Shown here one piece after another: positions 42,157 to 51,290 of a stretch of DNA of 64,000 nt. The DNA comes from Botryococcus braunii. Taxonomy: Eukaryota; Chlorophyta; Trebouxiophyceae. A model generated the notes under the pieces. It searched no databases. It worked only from the letters and a program-made list of their open reading frames with translations, and was not told where the DNA came from. The stretch is taken from positions 63,538-127,537 of the forward strand of contig KV908601.1 in the NCBI GenBank assembly GCA_002005505.1, written 5' to 3'. Every line of letters begins with the position of its first letter. Position 1 is the first letter of the stretch. A program made the position numbers and the translations under genes.

Positions 42157-42522
42157 TGTGAAAGGTTATGGGCAATCGGCCTTCCCTGTACAAAGCAGAC
42201 AGGTCGTCAATAGACGAAGTTACTCCAGCTACAGTCCGTACGACTGTCTGCTGAGTGCCACACACAACTGTCGGACAAGACTAGCATCTGGTGATGCCCA
42301 GCATCTTTCACAACCAGTTGGTATTCACTCCGGTGGGGCAGCCTTAAGAGTTCATCCGACAAACGTGTGATCTAGATAGGATTGTACCTTATGTTCGAAA
42401 ACGTCCAGAATCTGCCGTGTCTCAAGGTACCTTATGTTCTCAATGGACCCATATCCTAATAGTGCACACATGAAGATCACTTAAAGCACAAGGCATTCAA
42501 TAATAATGTTCAGAACTCAACA
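42157..42522 (-). repeat. Copia 5' LTR
   Basis: Matches 36167-36532 except one base. At its inner edge the bases 42147-42157 and 42163-42173 form an 11-bp perfect inverted repeat (GCCCATAACCT / AGGTTATGGGC, loop 5) that spans the LTR end and the presumed primer-binding site. The leader 41767-42156 is noncoding. Confidence 0.95.
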
Positions 42523-43557
42523 GCAACACCTGAAACTTGTCATGCAGCTATTGCGGGACAATCGATTTCATCTGAAACTGTCACAATGTTCCTTCATGGA
42601 GACATGGACACTGTTTTTGGGGTTTTATGTGGGGCCAGAGGGGATCAAACTTGACCCAGCCAAAGTGGCTGCAGTGCAAGCTTGGGCTACCCCCAACGTC
42701 ATTGTCTGACGTTAGAGCCTTTTTCAGGCGTTTTTTGCAGGGATTTACAGCACTGGCATTGCCACTGATTCACCTCACCAAGAAGGACGTCTCCTTCAAG
42801 TGGACAGCAGCATGCCAAGAGGGGTTTGAAGGGCTTCTGGCAGCACTCACAGAAGCGCCAGTACTTCAGGCGCCTGATCCCTCCCTTCCTTATACGTTAG
42901 TTACTGATGCATCGGGATATGGGATGGGAGCTGTCTTAATGCAAAAAAGTAAACCACTTGCCTATCTGTCCAAGAGATTTTATAGTGCTGAACTAAATTA
43001 TTATGTGTCTGAATAAGAGCTCTGTGCCACAATTTATGCGTTGAAAACATGGAAACATTGTTTGGAAGGTTGTGAGGGATTAATAATTATTACAGATCAT
43101 CACCCAAACACATTCTTCCAAAGCACACCTGTGCTTAGTAGGAGGCACGCCAGATGGTATGAAACCCTTCAAGACTTCATTTCACTTGGAAATATGAACC
43201 CGGGCACACGAACATTAATGCTGATATTGCAATATTGCTGATCCATTGTCAAGGTGCTCAAATCTTTTACAGCAAGTCCAGGAACACACCCTGGCTGCTA
43301 TGACACGGGCCCGCGCCCGTGCAGCAGCGGACACCGAGCCGGCACCGGACAGACACTCACGGGAAGCATCGAGCGCCACAGAGACGGCGCCATTATCAGT
43401 AATTCATAAAGATAAGTTCATTCCAACGCTGAGTCTGCAAAGTGCTGTTCCCGGCCCTAGTCCCGTCCGTGACCTGCACGCAACGGAACTGCCGCCCCAG
43501 TTCCCAACCCAGACGGCTGTTCCTGACCCAGAATCTCTTATGGTGGCCCACCTATGA
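42523..43557 (+). pseudogene. Decayed gypsy pol fragment, second part (RT end, RNase H, linker; right arm)
   Basis: Resumes directly after the copia target duplication: HLKLVMQLLRDNRFHLKLSQ and FLGFYVGPEGIKLDPAKV, a frameshift near 42705, then RNase H VTDASGYGMGAVL, a TAA at 43014-43016, TDHHPN and a shifted EPGHTNINAD block. A further open stretch to 43557 (LAAMTRARARAA) may be the linker towards integrase, which is lost. Stops and shifts are shared with the left arm, so decay predates the palindrome. Confidence 0.83.
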
Positions 43558-43650
43558 TCCTCGTCCTAAAGAGGGTTTTCCAGCTGATATCCATGTCGGG
43601 ACTTAGGTGTTCGGCTATTAGGGGGTCCTCTGTCGGCTTCTCGTGTCTTT
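43558..43650. other. Short junction between gypsy fragment and endonuclease-type LINE
   Basis: No recognised coding or regulatory signal. The open frame of the next ORF extends slightly upstream of its first ATG. Mirror 3960-4052. Confidence 0.5.
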
Positions 43651-45525
43651 GTGTCAGCTTTTGTGGGTACTAAGGGCGTCGAGGTGGTTAGAACGATGGA
43701 TCGGCTTTCAGTTCTAGATGATCCTCAAGTAGAGCTCCTGCTGCTACGGGCGTGTATGGGGTTATGTAGGATGGTGTATGTGCTCAGATGCTCTCCCCCT
43801 CGGGCTGTTGATGTAGGGGTGGCTGTCTTCGATGACGGGCTTCACTCCGGTCTTAGAAGAATCGTTGTGGGGGAGGAGGGAGGCTTTGGGCCCCTACAAG
43901 AGGACATTGCTTCCCTGCCGTTGTCGAGCGGGGGTTTGGGGATTACTAGGGCGAAGGAAGAAGACCTTCATCGGGAGTGTCCCGACGTACACCAAGGGTG
44001 GTATCTGGATGACGGCACGTTTGTTGGTCCCGTGCCCGCAGCACAGCAGGCAGTCCAGTTGGTTGTTGACTGGGCCCCCGCATATGGCTTGAGCCTCAAC
44101 CCTCACAAGTGCCGTGTGTGGTCGCCGCGCCCGAACCCTCAGCATTTGGATGGGTTCCCTCTGGGCTTCGTCAATGAAACTCGTGCTGGTTTGATTGTGT
44201 TGGGGGCAGCGGTCACCGTGTCAGTCGAGTACGCGGCTTCCGTAGCCCAGGCGCACGTTGATGCCGTGGCAGCCTCGCTCCAGCGTTTGCCGATTCTCCG
44301 CAACCCCCAAGCCGAGCTTCTCTTGCTTCGCAGTTGCCTTGGGACCTGCAAGGTGGTTTTCACAGCTCGGACCATGCCGCCAGCTGCAGCTGCGCAAGCT
44401 TTGGTGACCTTTGATATGCTCCAAACCCAGGTCCTCCAATCCATTGTCACAGCTGGTGGTGGTGGTTTTGGCCCTTTGCAGCAAACCTTGGCTGGCTTGC
44501 CTATTGCCCAGGGGGGTCTAGGGGTCACTAAGGCCACTTCCCTTCTGCCTTATGCCTATCTCGCCTCCGTCACGCAGACCGCCCCCCTTCAGGACCGCCT
44601 TCTGGGGACATCCACTGCCCCTCTTGTCCCCGCTGCCCTAGCTGCCAAGGCTGACTACTGCGCCCTTGTTCCTGATTTCGATGCGGCGCTCTTCGAGGAT
44701 CCGGATTTTGTCCGCAGCAAAGTGCAAGCCCGGCTGTCCAAACCCTTGTCTCACCGCGCATACCGGGAGGTTCTTGATGACCCTGCTCCCTCGGATCGCG
44801 ACCGTGCTGTGCTCCAATCTTTTACACAGCCGGGAGCGTCTGATTGGCTGCTGGATCTCCCAGTTCCCCATTTGCAGCAGACCATGCCTCCTGAGTCGTT
44901 CCGCTGCCGCATTCAATACCAGCTCTTGATCCCCATTTTCCACCCTGGCTCCCAATGCCCGTGCTGCTTGAGGGAGTTGGATGTCTGGGGCGACCACGCG
45001 GTCCACTGCACCTCAGGGGAGAATGTTGCCCTTGTCGGCCGACATTACTCCGTTCGTAACGGCCTGGACGCTGTCCTTACCTCAGCTCGTCAGCGGGTCA
45101 CCCCGGAACCCGCCTTTCCCACCCCTGTCCCTGGCCAGGAGCGCAGTCGCGCAGACCTCCGCCTCCATGCGTGGGAGGAGGGGCGTGACCTTTATATCGA
45201 CATCGTTGGCTCTTCCCCACTCACAGTTGCCAACTTGCAGCACTTCGTGCCGGGTGGGGCCGCCACGCGCGCTGCCCAAGACAAGCAGACCCGCTATGCT
45301 GTCTTGTTGTCGCGTCAGCAGCCGCCTGTGGCTTTCCAAGCCTTCGCTTTTGAAACATTGGGAGGGTTGCATGCTGATGCGCTGGCCTTGTTGCAGAGTC
45401 TCCAGGGGCTTTTGAACCAAGCCATCATTGCTCAAGAAGATGTGGAGGGATATTTTGTCATTCGTCTGGTCAGTTTCATCATTGCGGCGGCTGTGGGTCG
45501 CCAGCTGGCCGCTCGCCGGGTGTGA
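43651..45525 (+). CDS. Non-LTR retroelement ORF with restriction-like endonuclease (right arm)
   Basis: Mirror of 2085-3959; one residue differs (Q instead of E in QTQVLQSIV). Y118-LDD lies at 44002-44013, the CPCC zinc motif at about 44956, and the RADLR...GRDLYIDIVG endonuclease block at about 45145-45210. Two copies of a post-palm block flank the YLDD segment, indicating a chimera of two related elements or internal loss of the fingers. Retention of a long open frame in both arms is notable, although an RT without its N-terminal motifs should be inactive. Confidence 0.75.
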   Translation: MSAFVGTKGVEVVRTMDRLSVLDDPQVELLLLRACMGLCRMVYVLRCSPPRAVDVGVAVFDDGLHSGLRRIVVGEEGGFGPLQEDIASLPLSSGGLGITRAKEEDLHRECPDVHQGWYLDDGTFVGPVPAAQQAVQLVVDWAPAYGLSLNPHKCRVWSPRPNPQHLDGFPLGFVNETRAGLIVLGAAVTVSVEYAASVAQAHVDAVAASLQRLPILRNPQAELLLLRSCLGTCKVVFTARTMPPAAAAQALVTFDMLQTQVLQSIVTAGGGGFGPLQQTLAGLPIAQGGLGVTKATSLLPYAYLASVTQTAPLQDRLLGTSTAPLVPAALAAKADYCALVPDFDAALFEDPDFVRSKVQARLSKPLSHRAYREVLDDPAPSDRDRAVLQSFTQPGASDWLLDLPVPHLQQTMPPESFRCRIQYQLLIPIFHPGSQCPCCLRELDVWGDHAVHCTSGENVALVGRHYSVRNGLDAVLTSARQRVTPEPAFPTPVPGQERSRADLRLHAWEEGRDLYIDIVGSSPLTVANLQHFVPGGAATRAAQDKQTRYAVLLSRQQPPVAFQAFAFETLGGLHADALALLQSLQGLLNQAIIAQEDVEGYFVIRLVSFIIAAAVGRQLAARRV

Positions 45526-45583
45526 CTCATTGCTTGAAACATTGGGGTTTGGGTCCCTGAACATTGGGCTGGTCTTCTTTACT

Positions 45584-46168
45584 CCACTCTTGTAACAGAA
45601 GAAGAAGTTACATCTGTCCAGCCACGAGGGCATGATGAGATGTCCACAACACACACACACACACAAGCCAAAACTAGGAAGAACTGACCACAAGAAGTGG
45701 CCAAGCGAAGAGCGAAAGCATAACTGAGCAAACGAAAAGGGGAAGGAAGGGGGGATAAGGGGGGGGGGCAGCCACAGACGTGGCTGCGGCCAAGTCACCG
45801 TAGCCGGCGTAAATCAGCACGAGCCTGGAATGCATCCGAGATAAAGGAGACGACGGCACGCAAGTCAGCGTGCCAAATGAACTGCCGAAGAGATCTAGAA
45901 GGACCCACAAACAAGTGGGGATAACGGTCCCGCACCGCAGTAAGAGCGGGACAGTGAAAGACAATGTGGTGTTCATCACCCACAGAGGAGCCACACCATA
46001 TCACACAGGCGCTGAAGGCGCGGAAGCCGTTGTCTGCGGCCCATGTCAAAGGGGAGGCCATGAACACCAAGACGAAACCTGAGAAAGAGCCGGACCTTGG
46101 CAACATCAAGAGACAGATAAAGGAGGCGGGAGCGCTGAGCCTTAGTGGGGCGCGCAAACCACCGCACA
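45584..46168 (-). pseudogene. LINE 3' end, group 2 (copy 1, right arm)
   Basis: Mirror of 1441-2025: C-terminal [13 protein letters not shown], frameshifted zinc motif, [10 protein letters not shown] block, stop at 45795-45797. The 3' UTR ends near 45584 with the complement of GATGTAACTTCTTCTTC. Confidence 0.75.
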
Positions 46169-46184
46169 TGAGTACATTGTCCCT

Positions 46185-47243
46185 GTGGCGTTTGACATTG
46201 TCCCTGTGGCGTTTCTTGCGTCGGTTCTCCAGACCCAGTGCGTTCAGGATGAGATTTTAGCAGTGTGGGGGGTTCCCTTCCCCCGATCTTGGGAGGAGGC
46301 CAGGGTCGTGTTTTGGGAGGTTTGCCCACAATTCGAGTGGCAGGGTGTGGACGACGCTTTCCTTGAGTCAGATGCGCAGCACAAGTTGGGCCTGCCTCTT
46401 TCAACTATGCGCCAGCAGGCCCTGTTTGCGTTGCCTGCTCAGGAGAGGGTCGTTGAAGTGCTTGAATCCGCTGACCGGCCCCATGCTTCGGAGTGGCTTC
46501 AGGCGCTCCCAGTAGAGCGGATGGGCCAGATCATGTCCAATATAGAATTTCGGTGCCGGCTACGTTATCAGCTGTTGATTCCTATGTTCCAGGCTGGTAC
46601 CCCGTGCCCTCGTTGTGGTATGTGCATGGACCGATGGGGGGCCATGCCATTCAATGCCGTGTGGGTCGAGGAGTGGCAAATACGTATCGCCACAATGCTG
46701 TTAGAGAATATACTGTTCCGGGTGGGGAAGGAGGTTGAGGCTGTGGTGGTCCGTGAGCCTTCCTTGCTCCTACGGGTGCCGGTGTTCGAGGCCCGTCGGC
46801 CTGACTTAATGTTTCAGGATTGGGAGGGTGGGCGGGATCTTTACATCGATGTCGTCGGTACTTCCCTGCTTAAGCTTGCGCCCCCGCGCGCGCGCGCGGG
46901 AAAGTACCGACGGCGCCCCCGTGGCCGTAGGACGGGGCAAGCGGGGGCGCCGGGTTTGTGCCTGGTGGAGCTGCTGCGCGGGCTGCCGCTGGCAAGCTTG
47001 CGTCGTACCGGGAGGTCTTAGTCAGGCAGCCGCCTCGGGTGATCTTCCGTCCTTTCTCCTTTGAAACTCTTGGAGGGTTGGGGGCGGCGGCAGAGTAGCT
47101 TCTGTCGAGGCTTCCGGGCCTGGTAAACCAGGCTGCGGTTGCCCATGAGGATTTTGTGTGGTTCTCACTACAGCGGAGGGTTAGTTTCGTGATAGCGCGG
47201 GCGGTTGGGCAGCAGCTGGCAACGCGCCTCCCTTGTGGCGGGT
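46185..47243 (+). pseudogene. C-terminal end of endonuclease-type LINE, copy 2 (right arm)
   Basis: The frame 46185-47021 is longer here than on the left because the G-run shift near 1335 is absent. Shows SNIEFRCRLRYQLLIP, a degenerate zinc region and RRPDLMFQDWEGGRDLYIDV, then loses frame in the GCGCGC tract near 46886-46898. The C-terminal FSFETLGGL block follows in another frame with a TAG at 47096 where the left arm has GAG. Related to but distinct from the ORF at 43651. Confidence 0.7.
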
Positions 47244-47830
47244 AGTCTTCACTTTCTAGGGCTAGAGGTGGGGGGGGGGTTTGTGGGTTTGATTTCCTCT
47301 TATTGAACAACTTTTCGCTTGATTCCGATGTAAATTCATCAGTGCGTCTTACCTGAGTACCGACACCGTGAAGGGTTCATCAGGAACTTCTCCTGCAGGC
47401 GCACGCTTATCCACAAGACCATACGATTCAATCTAGGGCTAACTTGGTACAATTGTATTATACAGAAATGTGACGCAGAGCCGATACTGCTCACGTTATC
47501 CTTTCGGATCTCTTGAGGTTATCTTGCATTGTGGGGCCCGCAGATCGTGATCCAGACAGGCCACCGGCCCAGGCCGTGCCGTACCCAAGGATGGACGGTG
47601 AAGGGACCTTCTGTGGTATGGTGCTGGCCATCAGGGGTTCCACCCAAACTTTCAGTTACAGGTACGGCACTACCACCGCTATAATCGTATATAATAAAAA
47701 ATCCATTACACTGGATGTTGTGGGGGTGATAGGGGGAAAGGGGGGGCTTGGCCAAGCCCCCCTTGGGGGGGGGGGGGGGGGAGGGGGGCAGTTTTTTCAA
47801 TATCGAGATAGACCGGAAGTTTTTTGTTGG
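47244..47830. other. Outer edge of the palindrome and unique flank
   Basis: 47244-47591 mirrors 1-347. Beyond 47591 the mate would lie outside the window. 47591-47830 holds G-rich runs (about 47727-47788, one of the longest near 47766-47780). No gene seen. Confidence 0.5.
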
Positions 47831-48201
47831 AGCAGTGCAATCTGCGTCACATTGGCTTGGACCCAAGCAGGAATGACTTTGGAGAGTGCCTTTCGGGAGG
47901 CGGTCCAGCCGGCAGTGCGGACTTCGCAGCCCTCATGACTCTGGGCATCCAATTCTGGATTGATGAGGGTCCAGGTGGTGGCCACTACGACATTATGGTC
48001 AATCCTGACTATAAGGTGCTTGGCTGTGCCACCCACTTGGGCCGTGACGCGGGGGGCCCTGATTGCTGGGTAGTAACCTGCAATTACGGCTTCCAATTGC
48101 AACCCAACAAAATATTTTGTTGGGTCGTGATTACTGGGGGGTCACGTGCACCTACGGCTTCGAAATGCAACCCAGAAACATGGTCGTGTTTTTTTGGGTA
48201 G
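47831..48201 (+). pseudogene. Duplicated last exon of a CAP/PR-1-like gene
   Basis: Translation CNLRHIGLDPSRNDFGECLS, then GGGHYDIMV, LGCATHLGRDAGGPDCWVVT and CNYGF closely matches exon 2 of the gene at 54356-56130. Upstream of the homology (T-rich, then GTTGGAGCAG) an acceptor-like site remains, but no first exon with signal peptide is seen, so I call it an orphan exon. The TAG that ends the other copy is CAA here, so the frame runs on into the downstream repeats to 48201. Part of a roughly 860-bp duplication (47831-48690 with 55863-56720). Confidence 0.7.
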
Positions 48202-48315
48202 TCGCCTGCAACTGCGGCTTCAAGTGCAACCCAACAAAATGGTCCTGACCAGCTAGTACCGTGCTTGCTGGTAGTCACCTGCAACCACAGCTTCTAAATG
48301 CAACCCAATAAAATC
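48060..48315 (+). repeat. Imperfect tandem repeats of the CAP exon end (copy 1)
   Basis: About four units of 59-80 bp, each with a CCTGCAACTACGGCTTC...TGCAACCCAACAAAA-like core. The first unit is the coding end (TCNYGF, LQPNK). The same array follows the gene copy at 56096-56345. Confidence 0.75.
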
Positions 48316-49125
48316 GTAAACAAGGTCCAGGTGGATATCTACCTAGGTGCAATACAGGTGTTTCGGCACTTTTGATATGATTACTGCGTTGGTGCTTCGT
48401 GCTTCAAACTCACTTCTGCAGAGTCATTGAGTAGTCTGGGTGAATGTTGTCTTCACAAGGACCTGCATGCTATCTACGAATGCAACTAGGTTATAAACAC
48501 GCATGCTCTACTTGAGGCAGGCGCGCCTTCAGCTAGACTAAGCACCAATAACAGCGGATATATCTATTTAGGTGGTTATAACAATATTACAGTGACATTA
48601 TGTGTTCATGTGTGACGGTTTGTATCTACGTACACGATAATCTACTAGAGTGTGCTTGTAGACCCTTGTTATGCCAGCTGTGGGATTTGTTGAAGATTGC
48701 CTTGCGTTTGTAAACGGGCCACTCTGGATTTTCGGGGCACCCTTGTTGGCGTCCCAAGGGGCACTCCCAAAGGTTTCAAAATAAGGGACTCCAAAACACT
48801 TTCCCATAAGCCTCCCAAACATGGGACGAAAGACTCACAAAACCACACAGCCGTACACTCCCAAACCGGTGTTCCCAAAACCTCCTAAAACTCACCCCAA
48901 GTGACTCCTAAAACCTTTCTTTTGGGTGCGTTTTGGGGACTCGGTGGGATAATTTATTTTTTACTCGTATGGTACAAGTGTTGTAGAACATGGATGCACC
49001 TGTACATCCTCTAAAGGGCTGACTTGAAAGATCGATCGGTAATAGTCCGAGGTTTGAACTTGGCCTAGTGGCTATTCAGGTGTGTTCCTTTCTTTTTCTT
49101 GTCTTTTTCATTTTTCTTTTTCTTT
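48316..49125. other. No recognised gene
   Basis: Up to about 48690 it is the downstream half of the duplication shared with 56345-56720 (common words such as AACACGCATGCTCTAC). The rest is unique, with CCCAAA-rich stretches at 48745-48900. Confidence 0.5.
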
Positions 49126-49126
49126 T

Positions 49127-49188
<62 letters not shown>

Positions 49189-49201
49189 GGGGGGGGGGGG
49201 A
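49126..49201 (+). repeat. (TG)n microsatellite followed by poly-G
   Basis: A TGTGTT-interrupted TG run from about 49126 to 49186, then about 14 G. Translated ORFs here are repeat artefacts. Confidence 0.95.
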
Positions 49202-49487
49202 GGGGTGCTTGTACGTGTCGTGTGTCCTCTCAGAGCAGAGTAAGTGCGGGATTAGGTAATTCCGCACTTATGCTGCTCCGTAAATTATCTCAATTTGCGT
49301 GTGCATGGCCATATGCATACCAACATATGTTGTAGCACACGTTGTTTGGTGGTCATCGCTTGAGAGCAGCGGGCTGTAGGAGCGGCCTGTTACATGTGCC
49401 GTCATGCGGGGTCCATTCAGGCGTGACTGCTAACACAGGTGTAGCCATCATCTGAAGGAGCTTCGTGAAGTAATTCCAGCACAGAGC
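49202..49487. other. No recognised feature
   Basis: Unique sequence between the microsatellite and the LINE tail. No coding or RNA signal seen. Confidence 0.4.
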
Positions 49488-50774
49488 AGGAAGGAAGGAA
49501 GGAAGGAAGGAATTACATCAACCCAGCCCAAAGGGCTGATGAGATGGAAAACCGAACACCGACACAGCAAGACACCGAGAGAAACCAAACACAAACCCTA
49601 AGAATCAAGGCCAAACACAAACCCAAAGTACCGAGTGGGGAGCCAAGAGCACAAAGGAAGGGCATGAAAGCCCCAGGACACAAAGGAAGGGGCAGGAAAG
49701 CCCCAGGACACAGCCCAAGAGTGGGCAAGGGCCAGCAAAGGGCAAGACACAAACCTAAGACCGAAACTGAAAACAATCATAAATGAAGCTAACCACAGAC
49801 TGAAGGTCATCTTGCCAGACGAACTGACGTAACGACCGAAAGGGGGAACGAAAAAGATGGGGGTAACGGTCCCGGATCGGCTGAAGGGCCGAACAGGAAA
49901 AGACAAGGTGGTGTTCATCACCCACCAAACCAGCCTGACACTGATCACAGAACCGGTGGGAACGGGGGATGCCCCGACGACGACCAGCATCAATAGGAAG
50001 GTTGTGAACCCCCATGCGGAATCGATGGAAAACCCTCAACTTGGAAACACTCATACGTAACCACAAAAGCCTAGAGAGAGTGGCGCGGGACGGTCTATTA
50101 AACCACCTAGAGTATGTGCAAAGCTGAGCCCGCTCAGACGGGCAGAGACGAGGAGAGACATGCAAGCCCTCCCAGGGTTGGCGGCCATGCCGACGCAAGA
50201 GGTCCCGAAGGGACGGCATATCAATCGGATGAGGGGCTTGACAATCTATCTGATAAGGATAGCCAACCTTAATAAGGGCCTTCATGAAATACCCTGCCCA
50301 AGTGGGAGTACGGGTAGTGACGCCATAAAAGCACGAGTCGCGAAGAATCAAGGCATAAAGATGATCATGAGGCAAAGACACCAACGAGTTCCAAAAGGTG
50401 GCCATACGCTTCAGCCAGTGATGAGCGAGGGGTTGAAGCCCCAACTCAGCTAACAAAATCGGGGTGGCCACCGAGGGGCGCACCCCTAACAACATCTTCA
50501 ACATGACCAAGTAACTAGACTCTAAGAGCTGAACAGAAGGGGCCGCAGCCGGTGAACGAAAAGAACGCCATCCCCAAATCTCACATGCATATGACGCCGT
50601 GGGCACAACACACATGAGAATCAACTTAAGAAGAAGACCTATAGAGGCCGCGCACTGCAGGTTACCATACTTACGCATAAGGGAGCTCCACGTGGCCCAC
50701 ATTTTACCATTCAGCAAGCCAAAGGTGCCCCCCACACCCCCAACCGAGGATAAAATAACACCCAAGTATTTCTT
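49488..50774 (-). pseudogene. LINE group 1, 5'-truncated second copy
   Basis: On the minus strand it starts at KYLGVILSSVGGVGGTFGLL, after the RT active site, and reads uninterrupted through the thumb, FHRFRMGVHNLPIDAG and zinc motif CDQCQAGLVGDEHHLVFSC to the stop near 49755. The tail is GATGTAATTCC plus TTCC units (49488-49510 on the plus strand as GGAA). It retains the bases deleted in the copy at 10274-13740. The 5' truncation point lies about 45 bp from the (CA)n tract. Confidence 0.88.
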
Positions 50775-50811
50775 GAGCAGGCGTGAACGCGAGGATACAC
50801 TCAGACGCACC

Positions 50812-50841
50812 CACGCACTCACGCACTCACACACACGCACA

Positions 50842-50908
<67 letters not shown>

Positions 50909-50955
50909 CCGCCCCCTCACTCACCCGCGCACACACGCACACACACACACACCCG

Positions 50956-51019
<64 letters not shown>

Positions 51020-51128
51020 CGCGCGAATGTACCCATGCAAACGTGCGCGTGGGCTTGCACCACACGCACGCACACAAATACACGCACACGCACACACACA
51101 CCCACACACACATGGGCACGCACACACG

Positions 51129-51175
<47 letters not shown>

Positions 51176-51182
51176 ACAGACA

Positions 51183-51242
<60 letters not shown>

Positions 51243-51290
51243 CTCGCACGCTTGCACACACGCACGCACACATGCTCGTACGCACGCACA
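50812..51290 (+). repeat. Long interrupted (CA)n microsatellite
   Basis: Nearly 480 bp of CA repeats with CG, CCCGC and TGCAAAC interruptions, about six CA blocks. Long ORFs through it in every frame (His-Thr or Cys-Val repeats) are not genes. Confidence 0.97.

Larger units (their letters stand above)
36167..42522 (-). mobile_element. Complete Ty1/copia retrotransposon
   Basis: LTRs of 366 bp at each end differ at a single base (36191 T versus 42181 C). Termini are TG...CA and the 5-bp target duplication is GCAAC (36162-36166, 42523-42527). A single uninterrupted Gag-Pol frame lies between them. The left arm has the empty site at 5083-5087. All catalytic motifs are present, so this looks like a recent and possibly still active copy. 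On the minus strand the order is 5' LTR, primer site, gag, protease, integrase, RT, RNase H, purine tract, 3' LTR. Confidence 0.97.
27733..47591. repeat. Right arm of the subtelomeric palindrome
   Basis: Mirror image of 1-27692. It carries its own private insertion, a complete Ty1/copia element at 36167-42522, absent from the left arm where the intact target lies at 5083-5087. Mirrored elements keep the same order and spacing. Small differences include one-base indels in homopolymers, CA-repeat length changes and scattered substitutions, for example E to stop at 47096 relative to the left copy. Confidence 0.97.

Noticed and set aside
44139..45006. Antisense ORFs across the endonuclease-type LINE ORF
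   Set aside because: They follow the codon structure of the GC-rich sense frame and show no domain of their own.
1..47591. Simple sequencing fold-back (one molecule read on both strands)
   Set aside because: The arms differ by two large insertions with target duplications and by several independent indels, so they are distinct sequences. A join of two haplotypes at assembly remains possible.
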